This document shows positions 9,222-17,032 of a DNA stretch of 32,015 nt, piece by piece. Below the pieces are notes generated by a model. The model saw nothing but the letters and a program-made list of their open reading frames with translations, was not told the origin of the DNA and ran no database searches. Within the stretch, counting starts at the first letter, position 1. Each line of letters begins with the position of its first letter. Made by a program: the position numbers and the translations under genes. This DNA is from an uncultured Clostridia bacterium (lineage in GTDB: Bacteria; Bacillota; Clostridia; Oscillospirales; Ruminococcaceae). The stretch covers positions 1-32,015 of the forward strand of contig CANRIQ010000005.1 in the NCBI GenBank assembly GCA_947630655.1. The letters are read 5' to 3'.

Positions 9222-10136
9222 TCACATCGGAACGGGCGTTTCGGAGAGAATTTGCCCGATTATTTCATCCGACGAAAGAAAATCCGTCTGACCCGCGGCA
9301 AGAATTACCCTATGCCGAAGCACCGAAAGAGCCATAAGCTTCACGTCGTCGGGCGTTGCAAACCCCCTGCCCTCCATAAGCGCGTGAGCCTGCGCGGCTC
9401 TGTACAGCGCGATAGACGCTCTTGGGGACGCGCCGAGCTTTACCTCGCGGCGGTTTCGCGTCGCGCTTACTATCATCAGAATATACGCCTTCACCTGCTC
9501 CGACACCGCCACTCTGCCCGCCTGTTCGCGAAGCTCCAACACCTCTTCAAGCGTCATCACGGGGTCCACTTTCAGCTTATGCGGCATTTTATCCAGCATC
9601 GAAAGCTCCGCCGCACGGTCGGGATAACCTATTGATATTTTCATCAAAAAACGGTCAAGCTGCGCCTCGGGAAGATGATATGTTCCGTAAGTCTCAATCG
9701 GGTTTTGCGTAGCAAGCGTCATAAACGGCACGGGCAGCTTGTGAGTTACCCCATCAACCGAAATCTGAAGCTCCTCCATCGCCTCCAGAAGCGAGCTTTG
9801 CACCTTCGGCGACGTTCTGTTAATCTCGTCCGCAAGCAGGAAATTGCACATAGCCGCTCCAGCGCGGTATTCCGCCTTGCCCGTATGCTGATCGATAACG
9901 GTGTAACCGATAACGTCGGACGGCATCAGGTCCGGTGTGAACTGAATTCTTCCGAAGCTGCCCGAAACGGACTGCGCAAGCGTTTCGGCAAGAAGCGTTT
10001 TCCCGACCCCGGGAACGTCCTCTATAAGCACATGACCGCCCGCCAGCATTGCGCAGACGATTTTCTCGACAACATCATGCTTTCCAATAATGACGTTTTC
10101 AATATTATTTATAAGAGACTCAATTTTCGGAACCAT
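9222..10136 (-). CDS. MoxR family AAA+ ATPase
   Basis: MoxR ATPases act as chaperone-like motors that help mature or activate partner proteins, often ones with VWA domains. The Walker A motif PGVGKTLL lies at residues 42-49 and Walker B LLADEINR at 100-107 (Asp103, Glu104). Sensor 1 ATQNPIE and the MoxR signature YGTYHLPEAQLDRFL follow, and the C-terminal lid domain carries the arginine segment GASPRASIAL. The 304-residue length is normal. The ATG at 10136 follows AAAGGAAAGG. The usual DUF58 (VWA-like) and transglutaminase genes that follow moxR are absent: the next gene downstream is convergent. A transglutaminase-like lipoprotein does lie about 2.2 kb away on the other strand. A link between the two is inference only. 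Confidence 0.92.
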   Translation of the reverse strand: MVPKIESLINNIENVIIGKHDVVEKIVCAMLAGGHVLIEDVPGVGKTLLAETLAQSVSGSFGRIQFTPDLMPSDVIGYTVIDQHTGKAEYRAGAAMCNFLLADEINRTSPKVQSSLLEAMEELQISVDGVTHKLPVPFMTLATQNPIETYGTYHLPEAQLDRFLMKISIGYPDRAAELSMLDKMPHKLKVDPVMTLEEVLELREQAGRVAVSEQVKAYILMIVSATRNRREVKLGASPRASIALYRAAQAHALMEGRGFATPDDVKLMALSVLRHRVILAAGQTDFLSSDEIIGQILSETPVPM

Positions 10137-10261
10137 ATTTCTGCCTTTCCTTTAACGCTAAAAACGCTGAAACAAAAGTGCCGGGCGCAAAGCACGACAA
10201 AAGACCTTAAAATCTCCGTACAATACTTTGCACTCAGCACCTCAAACCGTAACTTAAAAAA

Positions 10262-11386
10262 TCAATTGAGAATAGAATGCTCGTCAGCCGCGTCGAACAG
10301 ATGGATCTTGTTCGGGTCAAGAGCAAGCTTTATGGTGTCCTGCGGACGTGCGGCACATCTCGGAGAAACTCTCGCGGTAAGCGAAATTCCCTCGCAGGTG
10401 AGATACAGGAACGTCTCTGCGCCAAGCATTTCCGTAACATCAACAGTAGCCTCTATAATGCCCGTCTTAGCCGCCGACAGGAACATCTCCTCATCGTGAA
10501 TGTTCTCGGGACGAATTCCGAGTACAACCTCTTTATCAACATAGTACTTCAAAGCGTCGTTGTCAGCCTTGCCGCTCGGAACTTCAACATAGAACTTGCG
10601 CGCCGCCGAACCGAATTCAACAACATACTTGCCGTCGTTCATAATAAGCTTCGCGTCGATGAAATTCATCATCGGAGAGCCGATAAAGCCCGCAACAAAC
10701 TTATTTACAGGCGACTCGTAGAGGTTAATCGGAGAGTCGATCTGCTGAACATAACCGTCCTTCATAACGACAATTCTGTCGCCCATGGTCATAGCCTCGG
10801 TCTGGTCGTGCGTAACATAAATAAACGTCGTGCCGAGCTTCTTGTGAAGCTTTGCAAGCTCGGTTCTCATCTGAGCACGGAGCTTTGCGTCAAGGTTGGA
10901 CAGCGGCTCGTCAAGCAGGAACACCTGCGGATCGCGTACAATAGCGCGTCCGAGCGCGACACGCTGTCTCTGACCGCCGGAGAGAGCCTTCGGCTTTCTG
11001 TCGAGCAGGTGAGAAATGTCAAGAATCTTCGCCGCTTCCTCAACGAGCTTTTTAATCTCGTCCTTCGGAACCTTGCGCAGCTTCAGACCAAACGCCATAT
11101 TATCGAAAACAGTCATATGCGGATACAGAGCGTAGTTCTGGAAAACCATCGCGATATCTCTGTCCTTAGGAGCAACGTCGTTTACAAGGCGGTCGCCGAT
11201 AAACAACTCGCCCTCGGAAATTTCCTCAAGTCCCGCGATCATACGGAGGGTAGTGGATTTACCGCAGCCTGAAGGTCCAACGAGAACGATAAACTCCTTG
11301 TCCTTAATATTCATAGTGAAGTCTGTTACGGCAGTAACGCCGCCGGGGTAACGCTTGTAAATGCCTCTAGCCGATAAACTTGCCAT
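10262..11386 (-). CDS. ugpC: Sugar ABC transporter ATPase, UgpC/MsmX type
   Basis: ATP-binding subunit of the carbohydrate uptake CUT1 class, energising import of oligosaccharides, polyols or glycerol-3-phosphate. Walker [10 protein letters not shown] lies at 37-45, the Q-loop at [11 protein letters not shown], the signature [14 protein letters not shown] from 135, Walker B VFLLDEP at 155-161 and the H-loop in [10 protein letters not shown]. After about 240 come the C-terminal OB/TOBE repeats ([13 protein letters not shown]). The 374 residues match the family. The ATG at 11386 follows AGGAGG. No permease or solute-binding genes adjoin it, so it probably serves several importers, as MsmX does in Bacillus (known for the family, inferred here). 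The symbol follows common usage; msmX or msmK would be equally defensible. Confidence 0.93.
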   Translation of the reverse strand: MASLSARGIYKRYPGGVTAVTDFTMNIKDKEFIVLVGPSGCGKSTTLRMIAGLEEISEGELFIGDRLVNDVAPKDRDIAMVFQNYALYPHMTVFDNMAFGLKLRKVPKDEIKKLVEEAAKILDISHLLDRKPKALSGGQRQRVALGRAIVRDPQVFLLDEPLSNLDAKLRAQMRTELAKLHKKLGTTFIYVTHDQTEAMTMGDRIVVMKDGYVQQIDSPINLYESPVNKFVAGFIGSPMMNFIDAKLIMNDGKYVVEFGSAARKFYVEVPSGKADNDALKYYVDKEVVLGIRPENIHDEEMFLSAAKTGIIEATVDVTEMLGAETFLYLTCEGISLTARVSPRCAARPQDTIKLALDPNKIHLFDAADEHSILN

Positions 11387-11804
11387 TTATAAAACCTCCT
11401 GAATGTAACTTTGAACGGGCAGCCGCAAAAAGCAAGGCTTACCCGCAGCATATTTCGCTAATACTATAATACCAAATCAAAGCAAAAAATAAAAGAGCCT
11501 AAACTAACAAATATTTAACAATCAGTTTAGGTACTTTCACTAACCGTTACAAATTTTCACGTACAAAACGGCGTTTCTACCAGCATTTTGCACAAAAAAA
11601 TCACCAAAAAAGGTGTTTTCGCAATGACAGAGCCAATTTTTTGGCATATCCGACAAATTCGACAGCGGGATTTTGGGCATTTTGGCACAATATATTGTAT
11701 TTTCAACAAGAAGAATACCCACAGCCGCTTTAAGCTGCAAGGTCTAAAACCCGCCGTTATACGAATACAATATACGGACAAATTAAGACCGGGGAGGAAA
11801 TTGT
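11387..11804. other. Gap between ugpC and the DUF4830 gene
   Basis: This divergent gap of about 420 bases contains the ugpC ribosome site, an inverted repeat at 11498-11531, and a short CACC-A6-GGTG hairpin at 11602-11615 with T's after it. Short open frames on either strand here lack ribosome sites and protein-like composition, so none is called. No clear promoter for the plus-strand gene was found. Confidence 0.6.
11498..11531. repeat. Inverted repeat upstream of ugpC
   Basis: CCTAAACT (11498-11505) and AGTTTAGG (11524-11531) are perfect 8-bp arms around an 18-bp AT-rich centre, about 110 bp upstream of the ugpC start. It could be a two-turn operator for a dimeric regulator or a weak hairpin; no family can be named. 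Confidence 0.5.
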
Positions 11805-12254
11805 ATGGCAAGACAAAGGGCTCGTTCGGGGAAGGCGGCGATGCTGGGGCTGTTGCTGCTGGCACTAGCGGGGATATGGCTGCTGGTAAGGCTTGCAGTA
11901 AGACCAAAGGCGGAAATTGCGGGGGCAACCAACGCCCAGCGCGTGGAATATATCGAGTCGTTCGGCTGGGACGCGGGGACGGTGCCGACCGATATTCGGG
12001 AGATAACCATTCCCGCGCGGTTTGACGACGCATATAATCAGTACAACGCCCTCCAGAAGGAGCAGGGCTTCGACCTGCGCAAATACTGTGCCTGCGACGC
12101 CCATAAATACACATACAGAATAAGAAACTACGACGGCGCAGACCCTGCTGTGCCGATAAACGCGAATCTTATCGTCATAGACGGCAAAATCGTTGCCGCA
12201 GACATCTCCTCCGCCGAGGCAAACGGCTTTGTGACGGTTCTTGCGAAAAAATAG
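11805..12254 (+). CDS. DUF4830 domain protein, membrane-anchored
   Basis: A 149-residue protein with a basic N-terminus (MARQRARSGK), one hydrophobic segment at about 13-30 (AAMLGLLLLALAGIWLLVRL, likely a membrane anchor) and an extracytoplasmic domain. That domain (ATNAQRVEYIESFGW... ITIPARFDDAYNQYNALQKEQGFDL) fits my memory of DUF4830, a family of unknown function common in Clostridia. Two cysteines lie close together in KYCACDAHKYTYRIR. The C-terminus (NLIVIDGKIVAADISSAEANGFVTVL) has a short beta-rich look. The ATG at 11805 follows GGGGAGG. The gene is followed 61 bases later by the transglutaminase-like lipoprotein gene, which has its own promoter overlapping this stop. Confidence 0.8.
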   Translation: MARQRARSGKAAMLGLLLLALAGIWLLVRLAVRPKAEIAGATNAQRVEYIESFGWDAGTVPTDIREITIPARFDDAYNQYNALQKEQGFDLRKYCACDAHKYTYRIRNYDGADPAVPINANLIVIDGKIVAADISSAEANGFVTVLAKK

Positions 12255-12256
12255 CG

Positions 12257-12285
12257 TTGACATCAGCGGGTTTTTGTAGTAAAAT
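12257..12285 (+). promoter_or_regulatory. Promoter of the transglutaminase-like gene
   Basis: TTGACA (12257-12262), 17-bp spacer, TAAAAT (12280-12285). It begins just after the DUF4830 stop codon and lies about 30 bp before the 12316 start. Confidence 0.8.
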
Positions 12286-12315
12286 ATAATTTGAATAAAA
12301 CCTGCGAGGTGCAAA

Positions 12316-13419
12316 ATGAAACGTATTAAACTTATTATAACGGCTGTATCCGCCGCGGCAATGCTTTCGGGCTGTTCTTTTTTCTCCGATATGGATGAAC
12401 CTTCGGACGGCAGCAGCGGTAATATCAGCTTTTCCTTTGAGAGCAAACAAAGCTCTTCAAATTCAAGCTCTTCAAGCTCTTCGGCTTCTTCCGAAGCTTC
12501 AAGCGGAAGCGTAAGCTCTCCCGAAGCCGACGCGAACACCTACCCGATAAACGTCGGGGACGAGTGTTATTTCACGATAGAAGACGGCGATGTCATCGCG
12601 CGCTACCGCAAGGACGGCGAGGTAAGCAGCGTGATCTGCGGCGATCGGGACGAAATTTCCGAGGAAAACGGCGTTGTTACGGCAAGGCTTGACCTTTCGG
12701 GCGTCCGAAACGGCTATTTTGATATCAAGGTTGTGGACAGGCAGTATCTGGCGCACAACGTCCGCCTTTTTATGAGCGGCGGAAAAGCGCAGTTCCCCGC
12801 GGTTTCGGACATCGCCGAAAATAATTCCTCTACTGCCGAAAACCCCGTAAAGCTTAACTATGCGCAGACCGTGAGATATATCACCAAAAACGGCTCGGAA
12901 AAGGGCGTAAAGGAAATCCTTGACGAGGTGAAAAGGCTTTCCGATGAGATTTGCGCGGGGATAACAAACGATTATGACAAGCTTCGGGCAATTTCCGACT
13001 GGGTAGCCGACAACATCTACTACGACCATGAAGCGCACGATTCGGGCAACATGGATGAATGCGTGACGCTTGAATATATGCTGGACAAGCATGCAAGCGT
13101 CTGCGGAGGTTATGCGACCTTCACCTCCGCGCTCTGCGAGGCGCAGGGTATTTACTGCGTGAACATCGAAGGCGAAGCGATAAACACCGATCATTGCTTT
13201 GCGGAGCTGAAACGCGGCAGCCGCCATGAGTGGAATTACGCGGTAATCGACGGGCGCGGGATATGGGTGGATTCCGGCTGGGACTCCTACAACAACCTCT
13301 ACACCGGCGGGAGATATTCCTACGGCGGGATCGGCGGGTTTTACTTCGACATCGGAAACAGCGTTTTCGCGCTGGATCACAAGGTAAACACCGCCGCTTT
13401 AAGAAATTATTTTGAATAA
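12316..13419 (+). CDS. Transglutaminase-like lipoprotein
   Basis: Secreted lipoprotein: a type II signal peptide ends in LSGC (lipidated Cys20), then a Ser-rich linker (about 45-70), a beta-rich middle region, and a transglutaminase-like (papain-fold) domain from about residue 190. The catalytic triad can be read as Cys263 in SVCGGYATF, His304 in RHEWNYAVIDG and Asp319 in WVDSGWDSY. Such domains in Clostridia act as peptidases or transamidases on the cell surface; the substrate is unknown. The ATG at 12316 follows GCGAGGTG. The next gene starts 10 bases after this stop, so the two are probably co-transcribed although their functions seem unrelated. Confidence 0.88.
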   Translation: MKRIKLIITAVSAAAMLSGCSFFSDMDEPSDGSSGNISFSFESKQSSSNSSSSSSSASSEASSGSVSSPEADANTYPINVGDECYFTIEDGDVIARYRKDGEVSSVICGDRDEISEENGVVTARLDLSGVRNGYFDIKVVDRQYLAHNVRLFMSGGKAQFPAVSDIAENNSSTAENPVKLNYAQTVRYITKNGSEKGVKEILDEVKRLSDEICAGITNDYDKLRAISDWVADNIYYDHEAHDSGNMDECVTLEYMLDKHASVCGGYATFTSALCEAQGIYCVNIEGEAINTDHCFAELKRGSRHEWNYAVIDGRGIWVDSGWDSYNNLYTGGRYSYGGIGGFYFDIGNSVFALDHKVNTAALRNYFE

Positions 13420-13429
13420 GGAGAGCCTT

Positions 13430-14218
13430 ATGATAAAAGCCGACTGTCATACGCATTCGTCGTTTTCAAGCGACAGCGAAGAGCCTTTGTCCGAGATGAT
13501 AAACGCGGCTCGCGAAAAGGGGCTTTCCGCGCTCTGTCTTACCGAGCATATGGATTTCGATTATCCGACGGGGGAATTTTTGCTTGATACAAAAGTCTAC
13601 CGCGAAAAGCTGTTTTCCCTGCGCGAAAATAATCCCGATATAGAGCTTCTTTTCGGCGTGGAGCTGGGACTTATGGGCTGTCTTGCTCCAAAACTGTACG
13701 AATATGTCAGGGCGTGGGATTTCGATTTCATAATCGGCTCGTCGCATATGGTGGACGGAGTCGACCCTTACTATCCCGAATATTTCGCACAGCACGGCGG
13801 CAAAAACGGCATTCTCCGCTATTTTGAGAGCATCCTCGAAAACGTCCGCGCGTTCGACGATTTCGATGTTTACGGGCATCTTGATTATGTTGTGAGATAC
13901 TCCCCCGAAAAGGGCTATAACCCCGTCGATTTTCGGGAGATAATTGACGAGATTTTAAAGCTTCTTATCTCAAAGGGCAAGGGCATTGAGATAAACACCG
14001 CGGGGTTAAAAAGCGGTTTGGAATACGTTCACCCGCACGAGTTTATTTTAAAGCGTTACAGGGAGCTTGGCGGGGAGATTGTCACCGTAGGCTCGGACGC
14101 TCACGACAAATCGAGAGTTGCAGACAACTTCAAAGAGGCAGAAGCCGCTCTGAAGGCGGCGGGTTTTGACCGTTATGCCGTCTTTCGTCAAAGAAAAGCC
14201 CGGTTTTTCGAGCTTTAA
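13430..14218 (+). CDS. hisK: Histidinol-phosphatase, PHP family (HisK/HisJ type)
   Basis: PHP-fold metal phosphatase that removes phosphate from L-histidinol phosphate in histidine synthesis. Metal-ligand motifs are visible in order: DCHTHSSFS (His7, His9) at the start, TEHMDF near 36, GVELGLM (Glu), GSSHMVDG (His), YGHLDYV (His/Asp) and the terminal GSDAHD. The 262-residue length fits the family. The ATG at 13430 was chosen because AAGGAG sits at 13418-13423; a TTG at 13412 would overlap the preceding gene and puts the ribosome site inside the gene. No other his genes are nearby. Some PHP proteins of this shape act on other phosphate esters, so the substrate is probable rather than certain. 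Confidence 0.88.
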   Translation: MIKADCHTHSSFSSDSEEPLSEMINAAREKGLSALCLTEHMDFDYPTGEFLLDTKVYREKLFSLRENNPDIELLFGVELGLMGCLAPKLYEYVRAWDFDFIIGSSHMVDGVDPYYPEYFAQHGGKNGILRYFESILENVRAFDDFDVYGHLDYVVRYSPEKGYNPVDFREIIDEILKLLISKGKGIEINTAGLKSGLEYVHPHEFILKRYRELGGEIVTVGSDAHDKSRVADNFKEAEAALKAAGFDRYAVFRQRKARFFEL

Positions 14219-14303
14219 TTTCGTTCGTCAAAAATTAAACGATTTTTTACATAGATTTTCATAGTTAATTTTGTATATTATGCCTAAAAATTGCAATTAC
14301 TAC

Positions 14304-14332
14304 TTGAAAAAATTATAGAAATGTGATAATAT
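14304..14332 (+). promoter_or_regulatory. Probable hpf promoter
   Basis: TTGAAA (14304-14309), 17-bp spacer, TAATAT (14327-14332), about 50 bp before the hpf start, in an AT-rich gap. Confidence 0.5.
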
Positions 14333-14381
14333 TAGTGTAGAGAATTTATTTTCTCAATACCTACTTAACGGAGGGTTGCAT

Positions 14382-14900
14382 ATGAAGGTTACCATAACCG
14401 CAAAGAAACTCAATATTTCCCAGTCCTTCAATGACTACGCGGAGAAAAAGCTCAGCGCGAAGCTGGACAGGTTCTTTCCCGACGAGGCTGACGCAAAAAT
14501 CACGCTGGAAGAACGCCGCGATATGATATTGTTGGAGCTTACGGTAAAATACAACGGTATGATCTACCGCGCAGAGCAGTCCGCAAAGGATAAAAACGAC
14601 GCTCTGGACGTGACGGTGGACAGAATTATCCGCCAGATAAGAAAGCAGAAGACAAAGGTTGAAAAGAGCCTGCGCGCGGGTGCGTTTACGGGGCTTGCTC
14701 CCGAGCCCGAGGAGGAGGATTACGAGGTAATCCGCTATAAGACGTTCGCGCTGCGCCCGATGACGGTGGACGAGGCTATTCTTCAGATGAATTTGCTCGA
14801 TCACAAGTTCTTTATGTTCCGAAACGCCGAAACGAACACCATAAACGTCGTTTACAAGCGCGACGAGGGAAACTATTCGGTTCTGGTTCCCGAGGACTAA
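14382..14900 (+). CDS. hpf: Ribosome hibernation promoting factor, long form
   Basis: HPF binds the 30S decoding region in stationary phase and, in the long form, pairs ribosomes into inactive 100S dimers. The N-terminal S30AE domain covers residues 1 to about 100 (MKVTITAKKLNISQSFNDYAEKK; later ALDVTVDRIIRQIRKQK). After a short acidic linker (EPEEED), the C-terminal dimerisation domain starts at about residue 115 (VIRYKTFALRPMTVDEAILQMNLLDHKFFMFRN) and ends near the stop. The total of 172 residues is typical. The ATG at 14382 is six bases after GGAGGG; a TTG two codons earlier overlaps that site. It is a single-gene unit with its own promoter and terminator. Confidence 0.96.
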   Translation: MKVTITAKKLNISQSFNDYAEKKLSAKLDRFFPDEADAKITLEERRDMILLELTVKYNGMIYRAEQSAKDKNDALDVTVDRIIRQIRKQKTKVEKSLRAGAFTGLAPEPEEEDYEVIRYKTFALRPMTVDEAILQMNLLDHKFFMFRNAETNTINVVYKRDEGNYSVLVPED

Positions 14901-14907
14901 AAACTAA

Positions 14908-14940
14908 AAGGCGTCGGCTCTGTGCCGGCGTCTTGTGTTT
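14908..14940 (+). terminator. hpf terminator
   Basis: An 11-bp stem with two G-U pairs (14908-14918 with 14924-14934) and a 5-nt loop, followed by TGTGTTTT, immediately after the hpf stop. Confidence 0.75.
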
Positions 14941-14977
14941 TATAAGAGTTTTATAAGAAGTGACCGGAGGTGACGCT

Positions 14978-15496
14978 GTGGCTGCAAACGAACAGAATAT
15001 TCTGGGACGCCTGCTTTTGATTTCAAAGGCGGTATATTCCGCTATGTGGAAAAGCTGCCCGCCCGAAAGCATCGCGGCGACGCTTGATTTGCTGTCGGCG
15101 GCGTTGTCGCATATCGAAAACGGGGATATTCCGAAAAGCCTGCTTAGAAGGCTGAAGCGCGGGATAAAGTCCCAAAACCGGAATTTCTTTTTGGAGGTAA
15201 AGCAGTATTTCACGCTGTTTTACCCTGCCCTGGAGTTCGATTTGGAAAAGGCGCGGCGGCACATTCCCGCGATTATTTTCGGCAACGACAAAATTTGCGA
15301 GAAAATCGTCAAGGGCGAACCCGACAAGGCAAAATCGATGTCCTCCGCTATGGCGAGTTATCCGGGGTATCTTTTCGGCGAGTTTGAGGAGCTGTCGGAC
15401 GAGCAGTTTTACGACCTCGTTTTCGGCTATTATCCGAAGCTCTATGAGGAGGAGTTTATGGACGAAATGCGGGGGCTGTTTGACGGGCAAAAATGA
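14978..15496 (+). CDS. Hypothetical protein, 172 residues
   Basis: I do not recognise this protein. It looks all-helical and cytoplasmic, with no signal or membrane segment: an N-terminal helix (NILGRLLLISKAVYSAMWK), a basic middle (LLRRLKRGIKSQNRNFF) and an acidic C-terminal part rich in Glu, Phe and Tyr (FGEFEELSDEQFYDLVFGYYPKLYEEEF split across 130-160). The start is GTG 14978, six bases after GGAGGT; a GTG at 14960 lies before that ribosome site and is rejected. It follows the hpf terminator and ends in a bidirectional terminator, so it is probably transcribed alone or by read-through from hpf. Confidence 0.78.
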   Translation: MAANEQNILGRLLLISKAVYSAMWKSCPPESIAATLDLLSAALSHIENGDIPKSLLRRLKRGIKSQNRNFFLEVKQYFTLFYPALEFDLEKARRHIPAIIFGNDKICEKIVKGEPDKAKSMSSAMASYPGYLFGEFEELSDEQFYDLVFGYYPKLYEEEFMDEMRGLFDGQK

Positions 15497-15497
15497 T

Positions 15498-15525
15498 AAA
15501 AACCGCGGTGAGTGCCGCGGTTTTT
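15498..15525. terminator. Bidirectional terminator between convergent genes
   Basis: CCGCGG (15503-15508) and CCGCGG (15515-15520) form a perfect stem with a 6-nt loop, flanked by A5 and T5 so that the outer A-T pairs extend it. It sits 2 bases after the plus-strand stop and 10 bases beyond the minus-strand stop. Confidence 0.88.
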
Positions 15526-15534
15526 CGTTTAATA

Positions 15535-16818
15535 TCAGTCTTCGAGAAGATAGACCTCGTTCGGGGAAATTGAAAGCCCGGGCGTTAAGATAAGCCAGTC
15601 GGTAACGTCCTCAACGCCGTAAACGCCCTCGTCGCCCGCGTGCATTGCCGATACGTCATACGTATCCTGCGTGAGCTTTGCGCGGAATTTTTCGCCCTCG
15701 AACCCCACAAGCTCGAACCATGCGTGCTCGCGGGAGTCTTCGTCCTCGCCGTGGTCGGTCACAAGACCTATTTTAATAAGCACCTTGTATTCGGGGTTTT
15801 CAAAGGCTTTTTTCACATAATCAAACCGCTCCATAGCAAGCGCCTTCATGCGGTTGGTCTCTGCGGTGCTGAAAAAGTATACGGGATTATTTCCCCACAA
15901 ATCATTAAGCTCGGAAACCTTTATCAGCTTGCCTTTATCATTTTCATTCGGAGAAGCGATGAAAATAGGCGAGGTGCGGGAATTGTGACCGTTTTCTCTG
16001 TCCTTTGCGCCGCCAAGCTCAAGCTTCTTGTACTCGCCCAGTGCCTCCGTCCACGGGCGGCACACCGCCAGAACGGGTACCTGTCCGCCAAGCAAGCCGA
16101 TAAACGCCAACTGCGTTTTATAGTCAAAGCTGCCGACGTTGTCGATAAGATACGCCGCATACGCCGAAATAAGGTGGTAGTGGTTCTGATAATTCTCCCT
16201 GTCCGAGCCCAAAATTTCAAGCTCCGTAAGTCCGCACCTGCAAAGCCCGTGAGTATGTAACCACACCTCATTCGACTTTTCGGCAGGAATGACCTGCACG
16301 GTAAACAAATTGCTCGGAGCGGGCTCTACGTTGGACTTCGCCGCAAGCATAACCCACTTCGGCGGGAAAATTTTCTCCTGGCTTTCGTCCAGATATCCGA
16401 GGAAATCGGGCAAAGCCGCCGCGGCAATTTTAAGCTGCAAATGAAAATCCTTTTTCGGCTCGTTTGTGAATTTCATTATAATGCTCATGGCGAACTTCGT
16501 TTTTCTAAGCCGCTCGGTCTCCTCGGGAGAGAACCCTCTGAGCGTATTAAACATAAAATCGGCTATTTCATACGGGTGCGGACCAAACCGAACATCGTAC
16601 TCCTTTTCCTTATATTTCAAGCGTATCTCGAGAACGCCCTCGCTCTGCTTGAAGCCCGATTCTATAACCTCAACGCCGTCTATGGTCTTCACTCTGTCAA
16701 CCATGTCGTTGGGGTTTCCGAAATTCTTATTGTCGTCGGTAAGCGCGAGAAGATATGAATCTTCCTCCCAGTATCCGAGCGGCTGTTCCTCAAGTTTTTT
16801 CTTTTTTAGACCAAACAT
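15535..16818 (-). CDS. DUF4026-like protein with a DUF2314-like C-terminal domain
   Basis: A 427-residue cytoplasmic protein with a basic start (MFGLKKKKLEE) and no signal peptide. The central region (WLHTHGLCRCGLTELEILG...HLISAYAAYLID) matches my memory of DUF4026. The last 90 residues (YKVLIKIGLVTDHGEDEDSREHAWFELVGFEG...EDVTDWLILTP) look like the DUF2314 fold. Function is unknown for both. DUF2314 and SUFU-like families are known among immunity proteins of polymorphic toxin systems, but no toxin is visible here, and such genes are often orphans. The ATG at 16818 follows AAGGAG. A copy of the inverted-repeat element lies 22 bases upstream of the start, between this gene and the SUFU gene. 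Confidence 0.8.
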   Translation of the reverse strand: MFGLKKKKLEEQPLGYWEEDSYLLALTDDNKNFGNPNDMVDRVKTIDGVEVIESGFKQSEGVLEIRLKYKEKEYDVRFGPHPYEIADFMFNTLRGFSPEETERLRKTKFAMSIIMKFTNEPKKDFHLQLKIAAAALPDFLGYLDESQEKIFPPKWVMLAAKSNVEPAPSNLFTVQVIPAEKSNEVWLHTHGLCRCGLTELEILGSDRENYQNHYHLISAYAAYLIDNVGSFDYKTQLAFIGLLGGQVPVLAVCRPWTEALGEYKKLELGGAKDRENGHNSRTSPIFIASPNENDKGKLIKVSELNDLWGNNPVYFFSTAETNRMKALAMERFDYVKKAFENPEYKVLIKIGLVTDHGEDEDSREHAWFELVGFEGEKFRAKLTQDTYDVSAMHAGDEGVYGVEDVTDWLILTPGLSISPNEVYLLED

Positions 16819-16840
16819 ATAGCACTCCTTAATAATATAG

Positions 16841-17030
16841 TTGTAAGATGTAAGAGGTAAGAAGTTAGATTTAAAGGAACGCCCGCCTGCGGCTGTCGAT
16901 TTTGATTGCTTCGCAAGAGATTATTACGGACGAAAGACTTTGCCGTGTGAAGTCTTGCCGTAGGCATTAAAATCGTTCGCGCCAGCGAACGTACCTTATA
17001 ATCTAACCTCTTACCTCTAACCTCTAACTT
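16841..17030. mobile_element. Structured inverted-repeat element, copy 1 (MITE-like)
   Basis: A non-coding element of about 190 bp. Its outer 40 bp ends are inverted repeats of each other (31 of 40 positions match when 16841-16880 is aligned with the reverse complement of 16991-17030), built from TTAGAGG/TAAGAGG units. Inside come a hairpin-like arm on the left (CCGC/GCGG at 16883-16892) and a perfect 7-bp hairpin on the right (16974-16980 with 16985-16991). The central core (16897-16975) is itself bounded by imperfect inverted CGATTTT repeats and carries AGATTATTACGGACGA and CCGTGTGAAGTCTTGCCG. The same layout recurs at 18172-18410. No transposase or open frame lies inside. Confidence 0.8.
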
Positions 17031-17032
17031 CT

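Noticed and set aside
11540..11740. Possible small genes in the ugpC-DUF4830 gap on either strand
   Set aside because: No ribosome site, no promoter, and Cys/Lys/Asn-rich translations typical of AT-rich non-coding DNA.
14219..14260. Terminator after hisK
   Set aside because: A CGTT/AACG stem before six T's can be drawn, but it has only about 5 bp and a 12-nt loop, too weak to call.
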